Position numbers and translations under genes: made by a program
Assembly (NCBI GenBank): GCA_000708835.1
Contig: DF237107.1
Coordinates: forward strand, 62,001 to 126,000
Reading direction: 5' to 3'
Length of the DNA stretch: 64,000 nt
Origin: Klebsormidium nitens
Lineage: Eukaryota > Streptophyta > Klebsormidiophyceae > Klebsormidiales > Klebsormidiaceae
Shown here: one piece after another, positions 21,971 to 32,900 of the stretch
How positions within the stretch are numbered: position 1 is the stretch's first letter
Layout of the letters: every line of letters begins with the position of its first letter
The notes under the pieces: model-generated
The model's input: only the letters and a program-made list of their open reading frames with translations
Database searches by the model: none
What the model was told of the DNA's origin: nothing

Positions 21971-24224
21971 ATGGGGAACGTTGACGTGGCGCAGCATAAG
22001 CACTTGAAATCACCTGCATGGGCCTGGAAAGGAGTGGGTCCTGAGAACAGCGCGCCTGCTCAGCTTGCTAACAGTCCAATCGCAAACCTTGCCGCGAGAC
22101 TAGCAGCCATCCGCGTCGGGCAAGCCACCATGCAGGCACCAGTCTCTGCAAAAACTGCTGATGTCAGCGCCTCGCTGGCGAGACAGGCTGGCGACGACAA
22201 CAAGGAGAACGTGGGGGTGTTTGGGAGACAAGGCTGGAGGGAGCTCAGCTTCGAGGAGCGCCTGAAGGGAGCTGCCAAAAGCAAGGCGGAGGTGACGGCA
22301 GCGGCGGTCCAGACTGTGCATGGACTGCAACAGGGCTTGGAGAACCTCAGGAGCAGCCCCGTGAGAAGGGTCAGCATAGACGCCTTACCAATGGCAGCGA
22401 ATGTCGAAGCTGCAGGAGCCAAGGCAGGTAGCACTTTGCAAGAAAGGTTGAGCGTTGGAGAGAGGTGTGGGAGTCAGGGTGCAAGCGCAGAGACGGAAGC
22501 AAAGGGACGGTGGACACGCATGTGGACGCAGCTTCCGGAAGAAGGGCAGCTCGCTGATGTTAGCAGAGGGAATGCGGTGGATTTGGGTGCTGGAGGCCAG
22601 GAGAAGGGGTTGGGAAAAGCTACTGCTGTGGGCAAAGGTCAGAAATCACTGGAGGTTCTGTCAACGTGAAAGTAGCGATGTTGACTAAGCTCCTGAAACA
22701 TGTCTGCAAAGAGTATCGTATTCTTTTGACGCATGTCTGGCCACAAATCTCTGTCTGACACTTTCTTGCTGTCCTGAAAAGCTTCTTCGGACAGCTTTCA
22801 GCTAATGCAGTAGACAGCTTTGATTCTGCAACTGAGGACACTACATGCGACTCGGGAAGTCCACCTGGGGAATTCGATCCTTGCGCACAAGATAGCCCCC
22901 ATCAAACGCCGGCCTGTATGTAAAGTCTCACTGCCCTGTACATTTGAAAAGTCCCCTTCCAATCTTCTTCTGCCTCATGACACTGAACACTTGACATTCC
23001 TATGCGCAGGTGTTGCTTCGGAGGTTCGAGAGGCGTCTCTCCACATGGATTGCACAGCCCTCGGTGCCGACATCGCACAGCTTCCGAGCCAGGTGGACGC
23101 AACGTCATACCTGCTCGGCGAGCGTGCGGCGCTCGAGCGCGCTTTCCAGCAGGTCGTTCCGCACAGAGACCAGGTCACAACGCTGCATGGGGTGGTGGCG
23201 CAACTGCAAAGGTGGGGCCATGCACCACTGGAAAAGTGTGGTTGGAACGAGGCTGTCATGAGTAAAGAGGACAACTATGTGAATGCGGCGGCTGAGAGCT
23301 CCTCGATAAGGGCTGATATTGGGTACCGTGTGTCTGGGCAAATAGACTGCCTGATGCAAGGTGTTGTGGTAAAACATGGTTGCCAAAGTTCCCTCTTACA
23401 TCTGACTCATCACCTTCGAAACGGTTGTCTGAGCCCTTGTGAAACTGATGCGGGTGCATGTATTCGTGTTATGATAGTGCCAAATCTCTCCATTTTTGGT
23501 TATTCACTCAGTTCACCGCAGCACAAATTCTTGGACAAAGCATATGGCGCTCAAACGCTTGCCAGAAAGCGACGCTGTTCCTTAGAAATTGCTCCGTGCG
23601 CGCAGTGTGACCCAGCAAGAGAGCAGCCGGCTACGGCGCCTCGAGAATGCCGGTGGCGTGCTTCATCTGTCCATGTCGACCGCAACCGAGCGGCTTGAAA
23701 GGATTGAGCAGGTAAGCCGTCATGAGGGTCCCTCCAGACGCTGGAAAGAAGGTGCACATGTTTACATTCGGTTTGCTCCTTCAATTGAAAAGATTCATAA
23801 GAGATGTTGCTCGGACGGACCAGCTTCATGTTTGGTTGGCCGGTCAATCATCACTCTTTTTTGTGGCACAGTTTCTACTCTAGAACCCACTTTGAGAAGT
23901 CGCACGCTACTTCTTTCACACTTGCCCCAATCAATGCGATACAAATCTCTCTGATTGTAAACCTCAAGAGGTCAGCTTTATTCAGCTTGCTTGCAACCTC
24001 AATCCGGGTGTAGTGGAACTGAACCCAGTTTCGAAACGCCCCCCCTGCTGCAGACTGTCCCTGCCCTGGAGATATCTCTCGCTGAGCTGCGGGGACACTT
24101 AGAGGGTATGGCATACATGTCTGCGGAGCTGACTGCCGTGCGAGCGTCTCTAGCCGCCCTCCAGGCGAACCAGGAGCACATCAAGGAGCGGCTGAGCTAC
24201 TCGAGCAGTACCTTCTTCAAGTGA
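21971..24224 (+). CDS. coiled-coil protein with KEN box, function unknown
   Basis: Exons: 21971-22637 (alternative donor at 22427), 23010-23211, 23606-23711, 24054-24224. Both first-exon donors leave phase 1 and fit exon 2, giving 381 or 311 aa. The N-terminal part is disordered-looking, with SP sites (SSPVRRVS) and a DNKENV sequence containing a KEN box at 78-80. The C-terminal part is helical and heptad-like: LLGERAALERAFQQV, LERIEQ, then LAELRGHLEGM to the end FFK. A KEN box plus coiled coil suggests a cell-cycle or spindle protein degraded through the APC/C, but that is inference; I do not recognise the family. The gene ends cleanly at TGA 24222. Confidence 0.65.
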
Positions 24225-24668
24225 GGCCACTGCCGTTCTGCATTCTGTATACCTTTTGGGGCCCGTTTCGACAACTGGTAATCTTGATACTCTTTCAACT
24301 TTCTCGGTGGGCTCTGAGTCACTTCATGACTCCTCTCTGAGACGATGAGCGGGTATTTTAGGAGACAATCCGCAGCATACTTCCGACGATGTGGCTTGGG
24401 AGAGGTTGGTTTCAGATGCTCAATAGGCGTGTTCAAGAGCTAGAAAATTCAACTCGGTCCCTGAAGAGTTGGGGTTGAGCTCTTGCCTGTGTCACGGCCA
24501 GAACCCTGACAAGACTTTGAAATAAGCTTTCCTGTTCTGCTTGCGAGGCTTCAAGATACTGAAGATTGTCACTTTGTCGTGAGACTTTGGGCTTGCAACC
24601 CCGCGGCGTTGTCAAATCAAGCAATTGGCCGGAGACAAAGACGATCGAGAGTGCAGTCACCGTGCGGG
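24225..24668. other. short spacer
   Basis: Between the coiled-coil gene and the next plus-strand gene. No feature recognised; the promoter of the following gene presumably lies here. Confidence 0.4.
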
Positions 24669-26439
24669 ATGCTGCTCCAACGTAATGGAGGTTTAGATGC
24701 TAAGGGGCTGGACTCCGTTGTGAGGATGGATGTTCAGATGGAAAATTTTTGCACAAGGTTTCAGTCTGAGGAGAACGGCGATGGAGAACGCCACGGATCC
24801 TTCTGCAGGTTTCTGACGGGGTCGTGGGGGCGCTTGCTGGGCTACTTGGCGCGTGCTGACGTGGCAGCCCTGTACCTTGCACGGAAGATCCTGCTCGACA
24901 CGAGCGGGGAGAAAGAACCCTTGCTACCCATATACGCGTAAGTTGTCGGGTGCATCTTCTTTCAGAGGTGTTGGCGGCAACTCTTGCTACCTAAACAAGC
25001 AAACAGTGTACAGTGTTGACTATAGCCCTTTGACGTAGAATCATCGTATGGGGTTGCGAGGTGGGGAAAGCGTGGAGTTGCGAAATCACCCTTGCTCGCC
25101 TGTCCACTTCAAAAGCATTCATGCTGTGGTCGTCGAACTCTCACTCCGGACGCACCCCTGTTTCGAGCATCCTCCAAGCACCCGTACATCGCTCTTTTGC
25201 CACCGCTAACGTTTGCCTGTCGATGTGCCCCTAGCGGGTTTGCACAATTTCCCACAGCTCCGGCCTTTTTGAGCGAGTCTCGAAAGAGTGTTGACTGCTG
25301 TAAAGTGCTGGGGGGTCCCGTCTGTAAGCTGTGGGTTATTATTCTCGCCCCGTTCTACTTCGAGGTGACGGCGGGCAGACGTTTGCTAGGCCTCTGATCA
25401 ACAAGATTCGATTCTCATCCATAGTTGGTTCATGATTCTGGATCGCGTTCCATCTTCCTATTGATGGACCGTTCCCATGCCTATTACTCGATTTTACTTC
25501 TACTGTCTGCAGGCCGCCTCCTCCCTCCGCTGACGCCGACTCCAACCTCCATGACGTCAGCAAGTTCGAGTGGTCTGCGGACCACGTGCACGCTCTCGCA
25601 CGTGCCATCTCTCGCCACCGGAAGGTGCGGTCGGCAGCCGGCGCGATCCTGGTCGTTGCAGCGGTGGAGGCCACGTGGCGGCTCCAGAAGGCGGCGAGAA
25701 AGCCGCTCCCACGAGTGCTTCGCTCGATGACGGTTCCGGTACGTTTTGGGGGGACGGATTTCTACCTTATGAGCAGAAGCTCCGAGTTGCAGATATTTGC
25801 TTGTTGACTTTAAAATTGAGTCGGGTACGCGGGGTCCTCTCATTTCGCACGTAGTGTTGGTGAGTGTTGATTGAGTTGATGATTGTTGATCCCCATACAG
25901 GGCTGTAATTTTCTCGAACTGTGAAAAGGTGTCGTTTCTGGAAGGGATCTACACTCTGAAGAGGAAAACTCACCTGAGCTCTGAAAGGGCGGCCTTCGTT
26001 TCGTATATTCGCTTCCAGTTGTGAACGCTTTTCACTCTGATATGGACTCGTGCATGCCGCCGTGCAGCTTGACACGTGTCTCCGTGTTGCCCGCATCTGC
26101 GTATGGGCGTCCGCGTTTGTCGTCGGGGCCGAGGAGCTGAAGAAGGGCTGCTACTCGGCGGCGGACTCGGTCGCCAAGCTGCAGGATAACGTGGCAGAGG
26201 GGATCAAGACACGTGGCACGATCTTAGCGGACGGGCTTGCAGCGCACAGTCTCGTGCTGCGGGACAAGTGGGGTCAGATGTGGAGTCGGCTCGCGCATGT
26301 GGGGGACACGTTGGGATTCGAGGGGGCTGCCGGAAAGAGTGTGAGCGATGGGGATGACGTGGAAGAGGTGTTGATAGCGGATGCGCGCTGTCGGGCAGTT
26401 GGCTATGTGCATGGGGAGAGCTTTCCACCAAGGTGTTGA
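24669..26439 (+). CDS. unrecognised three-exon gene, 288 aa
   Basis: Exons: 24669-24937, 25513-25738, 26068-26439. All junctions are GT-AG with matching phases (2, 0). The ATG at 24669 was chosen as the first in-frame ATG; the frame is open upstream to about 24579. Exon 1 contains CRFLTGSWGRLLGYLARADV. Exon 2 has a moderately hydrophobic run, AAGAILVVAAVEATWRL. Exon 3 has RICVWASAFVVGAEELKKG followed by an amphipathic helical stretch. These could be two membrane or hairpin segments. I considered peroxisomal PEX11 but saw no convincing motif match. Function unknown. Confidence 0.6.
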
Positions 26440-27495
26440 TGCTATTTCGTTAGGTGGCAAAGTTTGTTTGCTTACAAGATAGAATAGGAATAGAGCTGAG
26501 CTGCAGCGTTCCTCTCGACACGTCTGAATATATGTTGCTATCAAGAAGGTGCAAATTGTTGACTTCGTAATAAAGCTGGCTTCCGTGGTGTATTTCGAAC
26601 ATAAAGCTGATGGGCCGACTTAGACAAAGCATTTACCACGGCTTAGGTCGATGCATAAGAGTGGCCGCAAAGTCACATACTAGGCAGCTTTCGCTGTACT
26701 TTATTTTGCAAGTATCTAAACACATTTGTGCTCGGCAGGGTCCTTATCGATCATGGGTAATAACTGCCTACCTACTTCAAACACAAGGACATATGATTGT
26801 CAAATTGCCGGTATCGCATCGGAGAAGTGAGCTAGACAAGATAATTTTCTCTGACTGTAACTGTTGAAGAGTGGCCCGGCGGGCGTCATGCGTGACATTG
26901 AGCCGGGCCGGGGTGGCACGTCGCGTCTCATATGCTGGCACATGTCAAAACCTCAGTGCATGTGATTGAATTTCGGCCGTTTGTCAATTGTGTTTGAATG
27001 ACATACTATTATATAGGGCTTGACGTCACACAGGCGCTATGATCATGTTGCATCCGATCATGCATTAGATCGTTCAAATCTCGGGTCTAGTGTGCTGACC
27101 CCTAGAGCTCGAATCAGATCGCTATGAAAGAGCATGATGAGATCAGTTCAATATTATATAATGTATCAGGCACGAGTATAAATCGCTCATGAGAAGCTGG
27201 ATGGGAGTCACACGGAACAATGGAGCGCGGACAGCATCCAATCAAGCTCGTCAATGCTCGACAAGTATAAAACATGTCTACAAGTGCTAACGGAACTTAC
27301 ACCAGCAGCCTCGGAAATTTCTGTTGGGAGCCTTAGCTTGACCTGCAATGAATACTGTCAAGATGCCCTTCCACTGCCTAACTTTGGTGTGCTTTACTGA
27401 TCTCATGTACATCTAATTGGCAGGCTACTGGTGTCAGTCTAATATGTACAAGCTTTTAACATCTAAAATGAGCTGGTGCCGTCAATCTAGTAGGT
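26440..27495. other. convergent spacer, no gene recognised
   Basis: Lies between the 3' ends of a plus-strand and a minus-strand gene. It is AT-rich with one TGACGTCA at about 27021 and no long frame. A TGTAAC near 26858 might be a polyadenylation element, but it is about 420 bp past the stop. Confidence 0.4.
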
Positions 27496-28748
27496 TTAAA
27501 ACCAAACACCTTTAGCTCGCAACTCGTCTACTCTAAGTACAAAGTTGGGGAGGAATGGATCCCCACGCAGCTCAGTGGGATTCACAACGAAATCCTCATC
27601 AAATTCCCGTCGGTAAACAAAGACCACATTCTTCTCGGCGTAGAAGATCCACACCAATTCGCAGCTGCAAGAGTACAGTCAGCAGTGATTAAAACGAGCA
27701 AAGAACCCGTGTGTGTCTATCTCGATGTATCAAACCTCTTCAGGGCCTCAGGATCGTGTGAATTCAAAGCAAAAACAAGTGGGAACCCACAGACACGGGA
27801 CAGAGCCCACTTTGAGCGCCCCACATTGCCGGCACTTCAAGTAGTGTGTTGACAGTGGCTTGGGTGTTCCTGTCATGCCTTTTATGAAAGCGTGCCCTTC
27901 CAACGCTCAACCATATGCTGCAAAAACGTTCCAATTGTGGACGTTTTAGGCATGCCTCCAAAGGAGCGTCCCCTTCCTGATGCTCAACCACACAGTCCAC
28001 AACCTTTGTAAAAGGAATGTTCACAAAGACAATAAGACTGATCCACCACTCACCCAGCAATTAGATACTCCTTTGCTTTTGCCCTCGCCTCCTCAAGTGT
28101 CTCTTTACTGGTGGCCACTTCTACACACAACTGCGGACACGCGCGCACGAGCAACCCCCCGATCGGTTTCCCCACCATCTGCAGGTGCCACCGGTTTCTC
28201 CCCGTGAACGCCACCTGGGGGGACCGCTGGGACTTGACCACAGGCAGGAAGAACCCCCCCGGAGGAGTGAAACATCGTCCCCTCTCCGGACTTCTTTCTT
28301 CATTCCAGCTCCTAAGCTGCCGTAGAATCTCCTCTTGAAGAGCCTCTACGTTGGCGCCATCAGCTGGCTTCACCGACACCCTTCCGTTTGCGAGCCTCTC
28401 TATCCGAAGCCGTGGATTGCATTGATGGAAGAGAACCAAGTCATCGTCTGTCCACGTGTAGGCCCGAATCTCCAGCCTTTCTGAGTACGTTTCAAAGAGT
28501 GCAGGCAGGTGGGAGGGAAAGAAGTTTAGGTCTAGAGCGCGGCCGCTGTAAGTTTCCACACGGACTTGGTGGGGCGCTAAGGCAGTTTGCGCAGCGCATT
28601 GACAAACAGAGCTTTGCTTGAACGCTTTTCTTCGAAGCCTAAGGCTGACAAAGAGAGGCCTTGCATGCGGAGCGCCAGTTGATCCTCTCCGTATGGAATG
28701 ATTCTGCCATGAACTCTGCAGTCCTTGCCGAAATGCGACAGAATTCAT
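27496..28748 (-). CDS. Uma2/DUF820-like PD-(D/E)XK-fold protein, probably plastid-targeted
   Basis: Two exons, 28748-28054 and 27664-27496, phase 2, 287 aa. The first ~55 residues are rich in S, R, Q and A with almost no acid, as in a transit peptide. The rest resembles the Uma2 (DUF820) family, which is abundant in cyanobacteria. Seen here: a PxLxVEV strand (PQLCVEVAT), then KETLEEARAKAKEYLIAGCELVW and FYAEKNVVFVYR, which parallel the family pattern of P-D-L-V-x-E-V, K-x-x-x-Y-x-x-A-G-V-x-x-V-W and V-x-V-Y-R. The usual Asp of the PDL motif is Gln here, while the Glu and a following Lys remain, so nuclease activity is uncertain. The biological role of Uma2 proteins is largely unknown. The gene is near an assembly gap 75 bp upstream of its ATG. 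Confidence 0.65.
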
Positions 28749-29945
28749 TGAAGGAGCTTGGCAAGACCACTTTAGTTGTGAGAGGTTCCTGGCATCTGCA
28801 GATTGCGCAGTCTGGCCTGAGTTNNNNNNNNNNNNNNNNNNNNAGGTTTGAGCTAATACTATTCCTACGGCTTACTATTTCTAAACTGTGCCGTCATCTG
28901 AGTTCGCAATTTGAATGCATGCCAGCCAGGCGTTATGGGACTATAACTTCTAAGGCCGGGGTGGCCGCTGCGCGCGCGCCCGGCCGCGGCGCGGGCCCGC
29001 CTTTGGGGCGGGCGGGCGGCGCGCGCGCTGCGCATCGCCGCTAGAAGGCTCAGTGCAATGCCACGCAAATCAGGGCCAATTCCAATCCCTGAGGCCTTAA
29101 ATCCTTGCTGCATAGGGCATGATAGGCGGCCTCAACTTGTGTCAAGGCTCAGCTCGGCGATCGCTGCAAAGGAATTGTCATGCGCAGCTCAGGCGCCGGG
29201 CGCCACCGATCCTTTGTATAAGGCGCCGCGGAACGCGCCCAAGTATCGTGCTGCAAGCGCAGATTGACCGTCGCCGACCACTTCTATGCATGCAACGTAT
29301 TTGATCGATCATTATCTCAAACGAAAAAGGGGTCACATAATCTGCCAGGAGATACGGTATGCAGCTCAACGTGAGCCTACTAAACCAGAGTCACTGCGAC
29401 CAGACACATGCTCAATCTCCAACATCAAATTGGCCATGGCTGCAGACACGACACCATGCCATCATACCACATATGATGCAGTGGATGCGATAGAAATAGA
29501 ACTTCAATATATCCGGGTTCCGGAGGACTGGGGTTCCGGGCTTGTGCCCGGATGAAATATGTGCAGCTTGTTGATTTAATATGCTCGATCGAGCCTGACA
29601 CAACATTGGTAGACATGAGGCGTTATCTAACTATCCCACGGTTGCTTCCACAATTCGTGTCAACTTTGAACGATCTTGTAAAGACAAGTGCACATGGCTC
29701 ATCTTACTAAGGACAACTGATGCTCAAATGACCCTTTCCAAGTGCTCGGTCAAATACCAATATGCAAGACAAGCCACTCAGGTCATCTTACCTTTGAGCA
29801 AGTAGGGAGGCCACAGGACTGATTTTCATTGCCGGCAAAGCTTACAGAAACTTCAATGCACACGGTTCACTAGTCTGCCTGAGTAGGACGATTCAATCTG
29901 GAAAATGGTGCCCTCATGTTCAGAACATCGACTGCTGGCTACAGT
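28749..29945. other. spacer with assembly gap and GC-rich hairpin
   Basis: Between the Uma2-like start and the DRP1 3' end. Contains the N run, then a very GC-rich stretch at about 28965-29040, with CCCGCC facing GGCGGG around a TTTG loop. A short GC hairpin, CCGGGCTTGTGCCCGG, lies near 29537. No gene recognised. Confidence 0.5.
28824..28843. other. assembly gap (20 N)
   Basis: Run of 20 undetermined bases. The true gap length is unknown. It sits immediately upstream of a strongly self-complementary GC tract, which may be why assembly failed. Confidence 0.95.
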
Positions 29946-32900
29946 CTACTTGCCCCAACCGACTGCATCAATCTCGTCCCGAGCGCGCTTCAAGAGATCC
30001 AAACGTTGGCCGGCCGCCTTTCTCCTGCTCATCAAGGTCGGGTCTTCGTCCAAAAGCCGGCCTAGTTCTTTACTCTGCAGGAAGCGACAGAAGCAAGAGA
30101 ATAGTGTCACATCCCTGCATCCTTGGGGAGTAAGAACCTGCCTCCACAAGGTAGAATAAAACATCACTCCTGCTTCATCGCAACGATATGGTGTTTTAGT
30201 GCACCAAGCATAAACGATCATGCATACCAAAGGATGTGAACCCCACAATATCCGGCCAGATCTTCTTTGAGCCCGGTAGAAAGCTTGCTTGATCAATATA
30301 TACATCATAGACAAAATTCATAAGGACGTGGTGGGACATGTCCCACTCCGCGACCAGAAACCCGCGATTGGACTTTCGCAGCCGCTTGCAAAACCACGTG
30401 GGCTTATTCTGCACCTATGGGCAGTCGATGCCCATCGTTTAGATGCCACCGCGAGGCACATGGGGTAGACACTTTTTTAACACATTACAACGAGCCGGTC
30501 CAGCATGACGAAAAGCAGCAAGCACGGCAGCAGAAGAGATCGCTTACATCCCGCCCGCCGACGTTGGTGTAGAAGCCGTCGAGGAGGGAGCGCTTGGCCT
30601 CGCGCACTTGACAGTGGGCCACGGCCTTGGGGATCGAGTTCTTCAGATTGTCGCAGACCATGTTGATGTACGCCGACACGTTCGAGCCTGGAAATCAGGG
30701 ACGGATTGAAGCGTGAGAATTGAATAAGTTGAAGATTTTCGGATGTGGGCTGACTGGAAAGTACACACTGCAGCATTCTAGTGTTGCAGGCATCCGGATA
30801 TTCAGAAGGTCATTGCGTTCTTCTGCAGGAGTCGAAACATCAAACCCGAGTCAAGTAACGGGATTCGAACACATCTCGGGAGAACGAGGGGCATAGTAAG
30901 ATATGGTGCTTAGCGACCTCAAAGCTTGAAAAGTGACCCATCACATCGCTTGCAGAGGCGAAACCGCTTCTGCCAACACAGGTAAAAAGCAGATTGTGCG
31001 GTCTCAGGGACTCTCATAACTGTAAGAAAACAATTTATAAAGCAAGCAATAAGCCTCACGGAGGTCAAACGGAGGTCGATATAACGGGCCGCAAGCTTGT
31101 CTGCTTAGCAAATAAGGCCTGCAAGCGACTTTTTCGTCGTCTCAAAGGGGAAAGATCAATTGACGCGTGGGACTCTCAGCCCCGGTCATGCTTTAGCGGC
31201 ATTCTAAAACAAAACTGCAAATCACGCGGTCCATGCCAAGAGCAAAGCAGAGGGGCACGCTCGACACTGCCGGCACACATCCTGCCAGCAGAGAACTTCT
31301 GAGAGAGACTCGGCCCACACTGTCACTCCGCTTCATTGGCCGCTTCAGAATCAGTAACGAATCTCCACTGGCAGCTCACCAATCGTCCGCAGGGAGTTGT
31401 CGGTGTACCGGTCAATGCCCAGCGCGTTCTTGACCCGAGCCGTGGTCCCCTTGACTTCCGGCTCCGGGGCCGCGGCCTGGACGGGCAGGTTGCGGAAGAA
31501 CTCCACCGTCAAGTAGCTCGCCTGCGAGTAGAAGAACGAGGAGTTTAAAAATGAACATCTGTTTCGAGTGACCGAGACAAGGACATGAAAAACCTTATGC
31601 AAGCGCTTCGCAAGCTTCCGACGGAAGGCACTGTACAGGAATCTCATCATCCAATACACCAATGCTCTATCTAAAGAAGGAGCTCTTAGGTCCTGGACGA
31701 GGTAGACATCCGTTGTAAATCCAATATAGCCTATCCAAGAGAGTCGTTGAAAAGAAGACCCCAAGGAAAGCGCCCCTGTGCGTCCAATAGTCTGGTGGCC
31801 AGCTTCTTGCTGTCGTCCCGGAAAGCCCCGAGCCGAAGTGTAAGGAACAGATTCAGAAGAAACTGTTGTTGAGCAGAAGTTGTCCTGCTCTCTTAATCTC
31901 CTCCAGTGGTTAGGTTGCAAATAGGGGGTAATCAACAAACCCCAAGAGTCAAACAAGTGACACTCTTTAAGTTGTTCGGTTATCTATGTCTCAATCAAAA
32001 CCAACCGAAAAACTGTTCTCACCTCCATGTCCACTAGTCTGGTGGCCAGCTTCTTGCTGTCGTCCCGGAACGCCTCGAGCGCCCGCGTGGCCGCGGCCGC
32101 AATCTCGGCTTGCAGCGTCGGGAAGCGCTTCAGCTCCACCGTCTCGTTGATGGACTGGCGGATCAGGTCGCGCAACACGAAGTGCACCTGAGAAAACAAG
32201 CAAGGCTCGGTACCAGCTGGCCTAAGCGGTCTCTCCTTCCTCATTGGCGGTCCAGGGGACTTTCTCGATTTTCAAAAGATAAGGAAGGTTACAGCTATTG
32301 ACGCCCTTTTGCAGAGCGGTTTTAACAGCTGTTGCTGTTTTTTCGGTGGATTACGGTTCCAAGAGTTCGGAAACGAAGGCCAGTCAATAATTCCGGACCT
32401 CTGGCAGGGGAAGCCATCAGGTCCACTTCATCGAAGCAGAATATCAGCCCTCTGACAGGATAAGCGCACTGCATGCCACCACCGTGCAACAAACGGCGTC
32501 TCCTCAAAAGCTTCGCCACAGCACAATCGACGGATTCATACCCTTCATATGGAGACGTCTAGGACTAACCACCAAAAAAGCACATAGCAGCCTCCTAACA
32601 TCGTCCAGCAGATCAGCCCCCACCTCGTCAAATCTTTCTCGACTACTTAAGCGAGGCTCAACTTGTAACAAGAACCAAGCTAAGACCAAAAAGTGGAACT
32701 TAAGACCTTGCAATCATCATTAATGATTGAGGAGCTAATCACCTCGTCGACGACGGCTTCCGCGGGCCCCCGCAGCAGCACGAGCGCGCTCTCGATGAGG
32801 CGGCGGTACCCCTGCTCGGGCGCGATGAGATGCGGCTGGTAGCCGTCGGCCTCGGCCACGATCTTGCGCACGTTCTGCATCGACAGGTGCTTGTCGAACG

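Noticed and set aside
22820-23698. 292-codon plus frame as one exon
   Set aside because: Only 23010-23211 joins in phase with its neighbours and shows heptad-like sequence; the rest is intron read-through.
24669-26439. Peroxisomal PEX11-like identity for the three-exon gene
   Set aside because: Size and hydrophobic segments are vaguely compatible, but no characteristic PEX11 motif was found.
30858-30872. GGGATTCGAAC, resembling a tRNA B box on the minus strand
   Set aside because: The bases flanking the putative T loop do not pair and no cloverleaf can be drawn.
31351-31956. 201-codon minus frame as a gene
   Set aside because: It is DRP1 exon 12 plus read-through of intron 11, including an echo of exon 11.
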